From an uncultured Collinsella sp. (GTDB taxonomy: Bacteria; Actinomycetota; Coriobacteriia; Coriobacteriales; Coriobacteriaceae), in the NCBI GenBank assembly GCA_905213265.1, contig CAJMHR010000008.1, positions 1 to 63,254 on the forward strand: a stretch of 63,254 nt of DNA, written 5' to 3'. The translations under genes and the position numbers were made by a program. Position 1 is the stretch's first letter. The number at the start of each line of letters is the position of its first letter. The notes beneath the pieces were generated by a model that saw only the letters and a list, made by a program, of their open reading frames with translations, had not been told where the DNA came from and did not search any database. Positions 8,430 through 17,255 of the stretch are shown piece by piece.

Positions 8430-8672
8430 ATGGATCGCTCCGAAATCTTCGACAAGATCGCCGAGGTCGCTGCTGACGTTCTGGGCGTCGATGTTGCCGA
8501 AATTAGCGATGAGACCACCTTTGACGACCTCGATGCCAACTCGCTCGAGCGCCTGCAGCTGGTTACGGCTATCGAGGACGAGTTCAACCTCGAGATCGAT
8601 GACGAGACTCTGCTCTCGCTCAACTCTGTCGCTGACGCCGTCGACGCTATCGAAAACGCCAGGGAGGCCTAG
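8430..8672 (+). CDS. acpP: Acyl carrier protein
   Basis: 80-aa acidic four-helix protein that carries acyl chains on a 4'-phosphopantetheine arm. The attachment serine lies in DANSLERLQL (usual DSLD/E); the alanine-asparagine before it is slightly atypical. ATG 8430 is preceded by AGAGGA at 8418-8423; an in-frame ATG at 8415 would add five residues but has no ribosome-binding site. It precedes rnc, as in many bacteria. Confidence 0.93.
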   Translation: MDRSEIFDKIAEVAADVLGVDVAEISDETTFDDLDANSLERLQLVTAIEDEFNLEIDDETLLSLNSVADAVDAIENAREA

Positions 8673-8675
8673 GTC

Positions 8676-9401
8676 TTGGCTTTGTCTGAACGACTTACGC
8701 GCGCCCAGGAAATTCTGGGCCACGAGTTCAATAATAAAGTGCTGCTGCGCGCGGCGCTTACGCATCCCTCGGCAGTCGAGGGCCAGCCGGTTTCTGCCAG
8801 CTATGAGCGCCTTGAGTTCTTGGGCGATTCCATTTTGGGCGCTGTGGTCGCACGCTCCCTGTTTGAGTCCTATCCGGAGTTTGACGAGGGCAAGCTCACG
8901 CGCCTGAAGGTGTCGCTTGTCTCGGGCGCTACGCTGTCCGAGGTTTCTCACGAGCTGGGCATCGACGACATCATCATCTTTGGTGCCTCCGAGACCGGTA
9001 CCGGTGCGCGCGGCCTGCATTCGGCCCTCGAGAACGTCTATGAGTCGCTTGTGGGCGCGTTGTACCTGGATGCCGGCTGGGATGCCGCGGCGGAGTTTAT
9101 TCACCGCACGCTTAAGCCGCACTTGGCTTCCGAGCGTGCCGAGCACCCCGCGAACCCCAAGTCGTTTTTGCAGGAGTGCGTGCAGGCCGACGGCCACGAG
9201 CCCCCGGCGTATAAGCTGGTTGGCTCCGAGGGGCCGGCACATGCGCCTACCTTTACCGCCGTGGTGTTGATCGATGGCATTCGCCAGGGTCGCGGCACCG
9301 GTTCCTCTAAGAAGGAAGCTGAGGCAGCCGCTGCGCTCGAGGCGCTCGACCGTATGGGTTACACCACCAATGGCGTGATTCTCAACAAGAAGCACGTATA
9401 A
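8676..9401 (+). CDS. rnc: Ribonuclease III
   Basis: 241-aa double-strand-specific RNase for rRNA and mRNA processing. It has the signature ERLEFLGDSI at 44-53 with catalytic acidic residues, a second acidic site in ENVYESLVGA, and a C-terminal dsRNA-binding domain (about 158-228, ending GTGSSKKEAEAAAA). The start is TTG 8676: AGGGAGG (8661-8667) is eight bases upstream. It is only three bases after acpP and ten bases before smc. Confidence 0.95.
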   Translation: MALSERLTRAQEILGHEFNNKVLLRAALTHPSAVEGQPVSASYERLEFLGDSILGAVVARSLFESYPEFDEGKLTRLKVSLVSGATLSEVSHELGIDDIIIFGASETGTGARGLHSALENVYESLVGALYLDAGWDAAAEFIHRTLKPHLASERAEHPANPKSFLQECVQADGHEPPAYKLVGSEGPAHAPTFTAVVLIDGIRQGRGTGSSKKEAEAAAALEALDRMGYTTNGVILNKKHV

Positions 9402-9411
9402 GCGAGGAACC

Positions 9412-12400
9412 GTGTATCTCAAGTCCCTCACGCTCAAAGGGTTCAAGTCGTTTGCCGACCGCGCCCATATGTCATTTGAGCCGGGCCTGACCGTCATCGT
9501 CGGTCCTAACGGCTCCGGAAAATCGAACATCTCCGACTCCATCCTGTGGGTCCTGGGCGAGCAGAGCGCCAAGCAGCTGCGCGGCCAGGCCATGGAGGAC
9601 GTCATCTTCTCGGGCTCGTCGGCTCGCAAACCGGTGGGTGTTGCCGAGGTCACGCTGGTGCTCGATAACTCGGACCATATGCTGCCTGTCGATTTTGACG
9701 AAGTCGCCATCACCCGTCGCATGTATCGCTCGGGCGAAAGCGAGTACCTCATCAACTCGAGTCCGTGCCGCCTGATGGACATTCAGGACATCCTGCACGA
9801 TTCGGGCCTGGGCAAGGATACTCATTCCATTATTAGCCAGGGCAAGCTCGACGCCATTTTGCAGAGCCGCCCCGAGGAGCGGCGCGCCCTCATCGAGGAG
9901 GCCGCCGGCATCTCCAAGCACAAGCGCCGCAAGGAGCGTGCGCTCAAAAAGATTAAGTCGATGGACGAGCACCTGACGCGTGCCCGCGACATCAATAAGG
10001 AGATTGCCCGCCAGCTGCGGCCGCTGGAGCGTCAGGTCGATCGCGCGCGCAAGTACAAAGAGCTGTCCTCGCGCGCGAACGAGCTTACGCAGATGCTGGC
10101 CGTCGACGAGCTTCGTTCGCTGCAGTCGCAGTGGAACGACCTGGAGAGCCGCTCCAAGGAAGGTGCCGCCGAGCTGGAGCTTGCGCAGTACCGCTTGGGC
10201 GAAAAGGAGCGCGAGCTCGAGAAGCTTCAGGTTATGCTCGAGGAAAAGGGCCTTTTTGTGGGCGACCTAGGCGAGCAGCGCCGTCATATGCAAGATGTGG
10301 TCGGCCGCATTAACTCCGACATGCGCTTGCTCGAGGAAAAGGGCCACAACATGGTGTCGCGCCTGTCTGACATGCGCGGGCAGATTTCGAGCTCCGAGCA
10401 TCAGCGTCGTCGCGTGGTCGAGGAGCTTGAGGACGCGCGTGCGCAGCTTGAGGAAGTGACCGGTGCGCATATACAGGCCCAGGAGGATGTTGACGCCGCT
10501 GGTCCTGCCGCCGCTGAGCTCCACGAGCGGCGCGTGGCGCTCGATAATCAGATTTCGCAGCTTACGCGTGAGCAACGCGATGTGCAGCGCGTGGCCGATA
10601 ACGCCGCGCTTGAGCTCGCCAAGGTGAAGGATTCCTTGAGCAATGCCGAGGTCGAGGACAACATGTATGCCTCGCGCCTGGAGCAGATCGACGAGCAGCT
10701 CGAGGAGGTCATGGCCTCGCTTGAGAGCCGTCGTGACCGCGCCGAGGAGCTTGAGGGTGCTCTTGAGGAAGCGCGCCAGGCTCAGGTCGATGCGCGTGAG
10801 GCCACCGAGGTCGCCCGTGCAGCCCTGAAGGACTTGCGTAATCGTGAGAGCGAGGCGCGCAACAAGCTGTCCGAGGTGCGCTCGGAGCTTGCCAGTCAAA
10901 AGAAACTCGATGCCCGCATGGCCGACAGCTCGCCGCTCGTGAGCCGTCTGGTGGGTGCGCTGGGCGACGATGTCTCGGGTCGTCTGGGCGACGTGCTCGA
11001 GGCCCCGCGCGAGCTTGAGGGCCTGGTTGAGCAATTGCTCGCCGGCGATATCGATGCGCTGCTGTTTGACGATACGTCCTCGCTTGAGCGTGCCGGTCGT
11101 GCCGCTCTGGACCAGAAGAAGGCCTCGGGCGAGGCGCTGCTGGTGGCGCGCGGCGTGAGCGGCTCTACCGCCGCTGAGGGCGCTGCCGGTACCCGTCTGG
11201 TTGATCGTCTGTCCGTGCGCGCAGGCTACGGACCCGTCGTCGAGGCGCTGCTCGGCGGCTATTACGTGGTCGATGACTTGGCTGCCGCGCTGGCGGCACC
11301 AGTCGTTGACGGTGTGACCTATGTGACTCCCGATGGCGCCCGCGTAAGCTGTGGCGGCCTGGTGCGTGTGGGCCTCGATGCCGGCGAGGCGTCGGGTGCT
11401 CTGGAGCGTAAGCGTCGCATTCGCGAGCTGGAGGGCTTGGAGCCCGATCTGGCCGCTGTGTTTGAGCATGTGTCAGGCCAGGTCGTTGAGGCCAATGCGG
11501 CCGTTGAGGAAGCGCGTGCCGCTGAGGGCGATGCCGCCGGCGAGATCGCCCGTCTTGAGGGCGAGCACCGCTCGCTGCTTTCCGAGATCGGCCGCTTGGA
11601 GCAAAGCGCCAACAATGCCGAGGTCGAGCGTGTGCGCATCTCCAAGCGCCGCGAGCAGGCCTCCGAAGCCGTTCGCGCTGCGCGCCCGCGGGTTGATGAG
11701 CTCACCCGTTCGCGTGACGAGGCCCGCGCGCAGGCAAGCGATCTGGGCTTGCAGATTGCCGAGGCCAACGACGAACTCGACCGCGTTCGCCGTGACGATT
11801 CCGAGGCTGCCGGCAAGCTCGCCGACGCCAAGGTTCGCCTAGCCCAGACGAGTGAACGCCTGCGTTCGCTGAAGGGCCGCGTGTCCGACCTGGAGCATCG
11901 TCTTGAGGGCATCGACCGTCGTATCCGCGGAACACGCCAGGCTTCGCGTTCGCTCGAGCTGCTGCGCCTGCGCGTCGATCCCATGCACGAACGCTATTCT
12001 GCCCTGTTGGAACGCGCGTCGGATTGGGCAGCGCGCCTGCGTGACCAGGCCTCTCTGGAGGAGGCGGACTCCGCTTCGCTCAAGAAGACCATCGAGGATG
12101 CCAAGGCAGAGGTTGCCCGCGCTAAGGAGCGAGTCGATACCGCCTCCGCCACGCAAAACGAGTTCAAGGTCGCGCGTGGCAAGCTCGAGGTGCAGGTCGA
12201 GGCTGCCATCAAGGCCATTACCGCCGATGGCACGACGGTGCTCGAGGAAGCGCTCATGCTTCCCGCGCCTACCGACCGCGACGCCGCCGAGCGCGAGCTC
12301 AACCAGCTCGTGCGTCAGATAAACAACCTGGGCCCTGTGAACCAAGTTGCCATGGAGGAGTACGAGCAGCTCAAGCGCCGCGCCGACTACATCGAGGAGC

Positions 12401-12948
12401 AGCTGGCCGATCTGGAGAGCGCGCGCAAGGCGCTCACCAAGATCACGGTGGCCATTGATCGCAAGATGCGCAAGGCGTTCCTGGTGACGTTTGAGAAGGT
12501 CGACGCGAACTTCCGCGAGATCTTCGCAATGCTGTTCCCGGGCGGCCAGGCTCATCTTGAGATGACCGACCCCGAGCATCCGGCCGAGACGGGTATCGAG
12601 GTCGTGGCGCAGCCGCGCGGCAAGCGCATCACCAAGATGATGCTCATGTCAGGCGGCGAGAAGAGCCTGACGGCGCTCGCCCTGCTCTTTGCCGTGTACC
12701 GCACGCGCACGGTGCCGTTCTATGTGCTGGACGAGGTCGAGGCGGCGCTCGACGACGCCAACCTGTCCAAGCTCATCGGCGCGCTCGATGTGTTGCGTTC
12801 CGATACGCAGCTCTTGGTTATCTCGCATCAGCGCCGTACTATGGAGGATGCTGACGTCCTCTACGGCGTCTCGATGCAAGCCGACGGCGTCAGTCGCGTC
12901 GTCTCGCAAAAACTCGATCGCGAAACCGGAAAGGTCGTGAATGCATAA
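9412..12948 (+). CDS. smc: Chromosome partition protein SMC
   Basis: A 1178-aa full-length SMC ATPase. Walker A GPNGSGKS is at 31-38, then an arginine-rich segment, a long coiled coil, a hinge region roughly 500-660, a returning coiled coil, the ABC signature LMSGGEKS near 1079 and Walker B VLDEVEAALDD near 1106. The start is GTG 9412 (MYLKSLTLKGFKSF). It condenses and segregates the chromosome together with ScpA/ScpB, which are not in this window. Its stop overlaps the ftsY start by one base. Confidence 0.97.
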   Translation: MYLKSLTLKGFKSFADRAHMSFEPGLTVIVGPNGSGKSNISDSILWVLGEQSAKQLRGQAMEDVIFSGSSARKPVGVAEVTLVLDNSDHMLPVDFDEVAITRRMYRSGESEYLINSSPCRLMDIQDILHDSGLGKDTHSIISQGKLDAILQSRPEERRALIEEAAGISKHKRRKERALKKIKSMDEHLTRARDINKEIARQLRPLERQVDRARKYKELSSRANELTQMLAVDELRSLQSQWNDLESRSKEGAAELELAQYRLGEKERELEKLQVMLEEKGLFVGDLGEQRRHMQDVVGRINSDMRLLEEKGHNMVSRLSDMRGQISSSEHQRRRVVEELEDARAQLEEVTGAHIQAQEDVDAAGPAAAELHERRVALDNQISQLTREQRDVQRVADNAALELAKVKDSLSNAEVEDNMYASRLEQIDEQLEEVMASLESRRDRAEELEGALEEARQAQVDAREATEVARAALKDLRNRESEARNKLSEVRSELASQKKLDARMADSSPLVSRLVGALGDDVSGRLGDVLEAPRELEGLVEQLLAGDIDALLFDDTSSLERAGRAALDQKKASGEALLVARGVSGSTAAEGAAGTRLVDRLSVRAGYGPVVEALLGGYYVVDDLAAALAAPVVDGVTYVTPDGARVSCGGLVRVGLDAGEASGALERKRRIRELEGLEPDLAAVFEHVSGQVVEANAAVEEARAAEGDAAGEIARLEGEHRSLLSEIGRLEQSANNAEVERVRISKRREQASEAVRAARPRVDELTRSRDEARAQASDLGLQIAEANDELDRVRRDDSEAAGKLADAKVRLAQTSERLRSLKGRVSDLEHRLEGIDRRIRGTRQASRSLELLRLRVDPMHERYSALLERASDWAARLRDQASLEEADSASLKKTIEDAKAEVARAKERVDTASATQNEFKVARGKLEVQVEAAIKAITADGTTVLEEALMLPAPTDRDAAERELNQLVRQINNLGPVNQVAMEEYEQLKRRADYIEEQLADLESARKALTKITVAIDRKMRKAFLVTFEKVDANFREIFAMLFPGGQAHLEMTDPEHPAETGIEVVAQPRGKRITKMMLMSGGEKSLTALALLFAVYRTRTVPFYVLDEVEAALDDANLSKLIGALDVLRSDTQLLVISHQRRTMEDADVLYGVSMQADGVSRVVSQKLDRETGKVVNA

Positions 12949-13865
12949 TGGGATTCTTCGATGCTCTCTCGCGCGGACTTGAGCGCAGCCGCGAGGCCCT
13001 CAACGAGGTCTTTTACTTTGGCGGCGAGGTCGACGAGGATTTTTGGGAGGACCTAGAGGACACCCTCGTTATGGGTGACATGGGTGCCGAGGTCGCGATC
13101 AAGGTGTCCGATGACCTGCGCGATGCCGCGGCCAAGAAGAACCTCAAGACCGCTCCTCAGCTTCGCCGTGCCCTGGCCGAGCAGCTTGAGCAGCACTTTG
13201 TGCCCATCGAGCGCGATCCGTTCTCCGATACGCCGAGCTGCGTGCTGTTTGTGGGCATTAACGGCGCCGGCAAGACCACGACGGTCGGTAAGATCGCGAG
13301 CGCCATGGCCGCCCGCGGCAAGAACGTCGTGATCGGCTCTGCCGATACGTTCCGCGCTGCCGCTATCGAGCAGCTCGATGTGTGGGGCCAGCGCGCTGGC
13401 GTCCCCGTCATCAAGCGCGACCGCGGCTCCGACCCGGCAAGCGTGTGCTATGACGTGCTCGACGAGGCCGACAAACGCGGCAGCGACCTGGTGCTTATCG
13501 ATACCGCCGGCCGTCTGCACACGAGCCCCGAGCTCATGCGCGAGCTTGCCAAGGTGGTCAACGTGACGCGTAAGCGCGCCGCCAATATGGCCGCCGGTCC
13601 CATGCCGGTCTCGGTCGTGCTCGTGATCGATGCCGCCACTGGTCAGAACGGTCTGAACCAGGCGCTCGAGTTTAACGAGGCGCTGGGCCTGGACGGTATT
13701 ATCATGACTAAGCTCGACGGCACGGCTAAGGGCGGTATCGCCATGGCCGTGGCCGAGAAGCTCAAGCTCCCGATCCTGCGCGTGGGCGTGGGCGAGCAGG
13801 TCGATGACCTGCAGGAGTTCAATGCCAAAGATTTCTGCCGCGCCCTGGTGGGCGAGTCCAATTAA
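12948..13865 (+). CDS. ftsY: Signal recognition particle receptor FtsY
   Basis: 305-aa SRP GTPase. N domain helices are at 1-90; the G domain has GINGAGKT near 103, DTAGR near 185 and TKLDGTAKGG near 255. It lacks the long acidic N-terminal extension of proteobacterial FtsY, as is usual in Gram-positives. It docks ribosome-SRP complexes at the membrane. The adjoining smc and ffh are the usual partners. Confidence 0.95.
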   Translation: MGFFDALSRGLERSREALNEVFYFGGEVDEDFWEDLEDTLVMGDMGAEVAIKVSDDLRDAAAKKNLKTAPQLRRALAEQLEQHFVPIERDPFSDTPSCVLFVGINGAGKTTTVGKIASAMAARGKNVVIGSADTFRAAAIEQLDVWGQRAGVPVIKRDRGSDPASVCYDVLDEADKRGSDLVLIDTAGRLHTSPELMRELAKVVNVTRKRAANMAAGPMPVSVVLVIDAATGQNGLNQALEFNEALGLDGIIMTKLDGTAKGGIAMAVAEKLKLPILRVGVGEQVDDLQEFNAKDFCRALVGESN

Positions 13866-13875
13866 GGAGTGACTA

Positions 13876-15351
13876 GTGTTTGATTCCCTGAGCGATCGCC
13901 TCAACGACACATTTGACCGCCTGCGCGGCAAGGGCAAGCTGACCGAGGCCGATATCACCTCGGCTATGCGCGACATTCGCATGGCGCTGCTCGAAGCCGA
14001 CGTCAACTTCAAGGTCGTCAAGGAGTTCGTCGCCAAGACCAAGGAGCGCTGCATGACCGCCGAGGTCATGGAGTCGCTGTCGCCAGCACAAAACGTCGTC
14101 AAGATCGTGCTCGACGAGCTCACCGAGATGCTCGGCTCCACAGAGAGCAAGCTCGTCTTTAGTAACCGCATTCCCAATGTCATCATGCTCGTGGGCCTGC
14201 AGGGTTCCGGTAAGACCACGGCGGCCGTAAAGCTGGCCTACCTGCTCAAGAAGCAGGGCCGCTCGCCGCTGCTCGCCGCGTGCGACGTCTACCGTCCCGC
14301 CGCTGCCGACCAGCTTGCCACGCTCGGCGGAGAGATCGGTGTCCCGGTCTTCCGAGGCGACGGTGCGCACCCGGTCGACATCGCCAAGGGCGCCATTCAG
14401 GAGGCCGTCGACCACCTGCGTGACGTGGTCATCGTCGATACCGCCGGTCGTTTGCAGATCGACGAGCAGATGATGCAGGAGGCCGTGGACATCAAGAAGG
14501 CCGTCAAGCCCGATCAGGTGCTGATGGTCGTCGATGCCATGACCGGCCAGGATATCGTCAACGTCGTCTCGACCTTCGCCGAGCGCACCGACTTTGACGG
14601 CGTGATCATCTCCAAGCTCGACGGCGACGCCCGTGGCGGCGGCGCACTTTCCGTGCGCCAGGTGACCGGTAAGCCCATCAAGTTCGTGAGCATGGGCGAG
14701 AAACCCGATTCGCTGGAGCCGTTCTATCCTGATCGTATGGCCAAGCGAATCTTGGGCATGGGCGATGTTGTCGGCATTATCGAGAAGGCCCAGGAGGCGG
14801 CCGACGCTGAGCAGCTCGAGGCTGCCGAGCGCATGCTGCGCGAGGGCTTCACCATGAACGACATGCTCGACCAGATGAAGGCCGTCAAGAAGATGGGCGG
14901 CATGAAGGGCATTCTGGGCATGCTCCCCGGTGGCCAGCGTGCGCTCAACCAGATGGGTGGCAACCTGGACGAAGGTATCTTCGATAAGAACGAGGCCATC
15001 ATCATGTCGATGACCAAGGAGGAGCGCCTGCGTCCCTCCATCATCAACGGCCAGCGCCGTGCCCGCATTGCCAAGGGCGCCGGCGTGACCCCCACCGAGG
15101 TCAACAGCCTTATGAAGCAGTGGGGCGAGATGAACAAGATGATGGGCCGCATGCGCACGATGGCCAATCAGGCACAGGCCGGCGGCAAAAAGGGCAAAAA
15201 GGGTAAGAAGGGCAAAAAGATGCGCATGCCCAATATTCCCGGTCTGGATGCCATGGGCCTGGGCGGCATGGGCGGCCTGGGAACGGGCGGCCCCAAGTCC
15301 GATATGGACCTGCTGCGCCAGATGGAAGCGCAAATGCGTAATAAGAAGTAA
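13876..15351 (+). CDS. ffh: Signal recognition particle protein Ffh
   Basis: 491-aa SRP54 GTPase. It has an N domain, a G domain with GLQGSGKTT near 109, DTAGR near 191 and SKLDGDARGGG, and a methionine-rich M domain (about 300-435) that binds 4.5S RNA and signal peptides. A lysine run (KKGKKGKKGKKGKK near 437-450) and a glycine/methionine-rich tail follow. The start is GTG 13876, preceded by AAGGAG at 13864-13869. It is the last gene of the rnc-smc-ftsY-ffh cluster. Confidence 0.96.
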   Translation: MFDSLSDRLNDTFDRLRGKGKLTEADITSAMRDIRMALLEADVNFKVVKEFVAKTKERCMTAEVMESLSPAQNVVKIVLDELTEMLGSTESKLVFSNRIPNVIMLVGLQGSGKTTAAVKLAYLLKKQGRSPLLAACDVYRPAAADQLATLGGEIGVPVFRGDGAHPVDIAKGAIQEAVDHLRDVVIVDTAGRLQIDEQMMQEAVDIKKAVKPDQVLMVVDAMTGQDIVNVVSTFAERTDFDGVIISKLDGDARGGGALSVRQVTGKPIKFVSMGEKPDSLEPFYPDRMAKRILGMGDVVGIIEKAQEAADAEQLEAAERMLREGFTMNDMLDQMKAVKKMGGMKGILGMLPGGQRALNQMGGNLDEGIFDKNEAIIMSMTKEERLRPSIINGQRRARIAKGAGVTPTEVNSLMKQWGEMNKMMGRMRTMANQAQAGGKKGKKGKKGKKMRMPNIPGLDAMGLGGMGGLGTGGPKSDMDLLRQMEAQMRNKK

Positions 15352-15373
15352 CGACTGGTAGAGTCGTGTATGG

Positions 15374-15409
15374 CGAAGGCCGCTTGGATGGTATTCCAGG
15401 CGGCCTTCG
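15374..15409. terminator. Hairpin between convergent ffh and the DUF134-NifX gene
   Basis: A perfect 10-bp stem (15374-15383 with 15400-15409) with a 16-nt loop that can pair further. There is no long T run on either side, so terminator strength is uncertain. Confidence 0.55.
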
Positions 15410-15466
15410 TCGTTGGTGCGTTATATGTTGTGTGAGCAGACGCGTGATGGCATCGATTGCCTGCTG

Positions 15467-15895
15467 TTAGTGGCAGCTGCAGCCCTCGTGACCCTCGTTC
15501 TCGTGATGGCCGTGGCAACCGCAGGATCCGCCGTGCTCATGGATGTGCTCGTGGTCGTGGCCATGGCAGTCGCAGGTGGCCTCGCCGGTCTGCGCGAGCG
15601 TGCCGGCAATGAGGGCCTCGACGCAAGCGTCGCAGCTGCCCTGGGCACCTGCGTATACCGTGATGCCGGCTTGAGCAAGCGCGTTGATAGCGCCACCGCC
15701 GATGCCGCCGCAGATGAGCGTGTCCACGCCGCCGTTGGCAAGCAGACCCGCCAGGGCGCCGTGACCGGTGCCGCCGGTGCCCACGACCTGCTTGTTGAGC
15801 ACCTTGCCGTCCTGAATGTCGTAGATCTTGAACTGCTCGCTGCGGCCAAAGTGCATAAAGATGTTGCCGTTGTCGTACGTCGTTGCCACCCTCAT
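15467..15895 (-). CDS. Possible separately translated NifX-type protein (internal start of the fusion)
   Basis: Codon 113 of the fusion is ATG (15895-15893). Eight bases upstream on the minus strand is a near-perfect ribosome-binding site AAAGGAGG (15911-15904). The product would be a 142-aa stand-alone NifX-like protein with the His/Cys-rich tail, the usual form of this family. The same frame may therefore yield both a fusion and a free domain, or two ancestral genes may have fused by loss of a stop codon. This is inferred from the start signals only. Confidence 0.5.
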   Translation of the reverse strand: MRVATTYDNGNIFMHFGRSEQFKIYDIQDGKVLNKQVVGTGGTGHGALAGLLANGGVDTLICGGIGGGAINALAQAGITVYAGAQGSCDACVEALIAGTLAQTGEATCDCHGHDHEHIHEHGGSCGCHGHHENEGHEGCSCH

Positions 15896-16231
15896 GGTGT
15901 CGACCTCCTTTGCTGGCCATGCGGCCGTTGTCGTGGTGATGGAGGAGTATGCGATATTGCCGCCTTCGATGACGATCGCCCGTCCATTGACCAGCGCGTT
16001 TGCCACCTTGCGATGCGAGCGGCTGCAGATTGACGCCACCGTGGCGCGGGCAATTCCCATGCACTGGGCGACTGCCTCTTGGTTAAGGCCTTCCAAGTCG
16101 CACAGGCGCAGCACCTCGAGCTCGTCGACCGTCATGACGATGGCGTCTCCGCTGGCAAGGCCGTCAGGGGTAAAGCCGCGATATTCAGGGATGATCCCAA
16201 CGCGGCGCATTTTTTCGCGTCTTCCTGCCAT
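15467..16231 (-). CDS. DUF134 helix-turn-helix / NifX-type iron-molybdenum cofactor-binding fusion with His/Cys-rich tail
   Basis: 254 aa in one open frame. Residues 1-100 match the DUF134 family: MAGRREKMRRVG opening and a sigma-region-4-like helix-turn-helix around 48-75. Residues 113-215 match the NifB/NifX/VnfX dinitrogenase cofactor domain (MRVATTYDNG; HFGRSEQF; TGGTGHGALAGLLANGGVD; GIGGGAINAL). Residues 219-254 hold about a dozen histidines and seven cysteines, a probable metal-binding tail. The ATG at 16231 has GGAG upstream. The first half probably binds DNA and the second a metal cluster; no nitrogenase genes are present, so nitrogen fixation is not implied. Two CATATG-centred palindromes lie upstream. 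Confidence 0.8.
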   Translation of the reverse strand: MAGRREKMRRVGIIPEYRGFTPDGLASGDAIVMTVDELEVLRLCDLEGLNQEAVAQCMGIARATVASICSRSHRKVANALVNGRAIVIEGGNIAYSSITTTTAAWPAKEVDTMRVATTYDNGNIFMHFGRSEQFKIYDIQDGKVLNKQVVGTGGTGHGALAGLLANGGVDTLICGGIGGGAINALAQAGITVYAGAQGSCDACVEALIAGTLAQTGEATCDCHGHDHEHIHEHGGSCGCHGHHENEGHEGCSCH

Positions 16232-16245
16232 ACACTCTCCAATTC

Positions 16246-16257
16246 TGACATATGTCA
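16246..16257. promoter_or_regulatory. Palindromic operator candidate 1 (CATATG centre)
   Basis: TGACATATGTCA is a perfect 12-bp palindrome, 15 bp upstream of the DUF134-NifX start codon. A near-identical copy lies 53 bp away. It is probably an operator for the DUF134 regulator or another dimeric repressor. Confidence 0.55.
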
Positions 16258-16298
16258 ACAATAGAATAACGAACATGCGGATTTTCGCAATGAATTTC

Positions 16299-16310
16299 TG
16301 GCATATGTCA
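16299..16310. promoter_or_regulatory. Palindromic operator candidate 2 (CATATG centre)
   Basis: TGGCATATGTCA (14-bp context CTGGCATATGTCAG) differs from copy 1 at one position. The centre-to-centre distance is 53 bp, about five helical turns, which would suit cooperative binding or looping across the divergent region before thyA. Confidence 0.55.
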
Positions 16311-16397
16311 GAAAGTGAGGGCTTATGTTTGGGCTGTGGGGCCACGTGCGCCTGGGCTACAATAAATCTCGCTTATAGGCGACTGACAGGAGGGTCA

Positions 16398-17246
16398 ATG
16401 AGTAAAGCTGATCAGCAGTTTGTAACCATGTGCCGCGATATTTTGGACCATGGCACCACCACCGAGGGCCAAAAGGTCCGTCCGGTGTGGGAGGACGGCA
16501 CCCCTGCCTATACCATTAAAAACTTTGGCGTCACGGCGCGCTATGATCTGCGCGAGGAGTTCCCCGCGCTCACCCTGCGTCGTACGGCGCTTAAGTCTGC
16601 CATGGACGAGATTCTGTGGATCTATCAAAAGAAATCCAATAACGTGCATGATCTCAACAGCCATATCTGGGATGAGTGGGCCGATGAGACCGGTTCCATC
16701 GGTAAAGCCTACGGCTATCAGATTGGTCAGAAGAGCCATTACGCCGAGGGCGACTTCGACCAGATGGACCGTGTGCTGTACGACCTTAAGCACACGCCGT
16801 ATAGTCGCCGCATTATGACCAATACGTACGTGTTTAGCGATCTGTCCGAGATGCACCTGTATCCGTGCGCCTACGGCGTGACCTATAACGTCACGCAGCG
16901 CCCGCAGGACGACAAGCCGACGCTCAACATGATTCTCAACCAGCGCAGCCAGGATATTTTGGCCGCGAACAACTGGAATGTGTGTCAGTACGCCATTCTG
17001 CTCATGATGGTGGCGCAGTCGGTCGATATGATCGCTGGCGAGCTGCTGCATGTGATTGCCGATGCCCACATTTACGACCGTCATGTCGATATCGTCCGCG
17101 AGCTTATCGAGCGTCCGCAGTTTGCGGCTCCCAAGGTAACGCTCAACCCCGATGTGCATGATTTCTACGCGTTTACGACCGATGATCTGATTGTTGAGGG
17201 CTATGAGCACGGCCCGCAGGTCAAGAACATCCCCATTGCGGTGTAG
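16398..17246 (+). CDS. thyA: Thymidylate synthase ThyA
   Basis: 282 aa. It methylates dUMP to dTMP with methylenetetrahydrofolate. The nucleophile cysteine is residue 157 in YPCAYGVTYNV, a variant of the common PPCHTLFQF. Downstream motifs QRSQDILAANNWN and HVIADAHIYDRH are recognisable (usual QRSxDxxLGxPFN and DxHIYxNH). The start ATG 16398 has AGGAGGG upstream. folA follows within ten bases and supplies tetrahydrofolate, forming the usual dTMP cycle pair. Confidence 0.93.
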   Translation: MSKADQQFVTMCRDILDHGTTTEGQKVRPVWEDGTPAYTIKNFGVTARYDLREEFPALTLRRTALKSAMDEILWIYQKKSNNVHDLNSHIWDEWADETGSIGKAYGYQIGQKSHYAEGDFDQMDRVLYDLKHTPYSRRIMTNTYVFSDLSEMHLYPCAYGVTYNVTQRPQDDKPTLNMILNQRSQDILAANNWNVCQYAILLMMVAQSVDMIAGELLHVIADAHIYDRHVDIVRELIERPQFAAPKVTLNPDVHDFYAFTTDDLIVEGYEHGPQVKNIPIAV

Positions 17247-17255
17247 GTGACGCGC

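Noticed and set aside
13873..15333. 486-aa open frame antisense to ffh
   Set aside because: Shadow of ffh; His/Leu-rich and without homology that I can recognise.
15413..16033. 206-aa + strand open frame opposite the NifX-type domain
   Set aside because: The minus strand gives clear DUF134 and NifX motifs and ribosome-binding sites; the + strand gives none.
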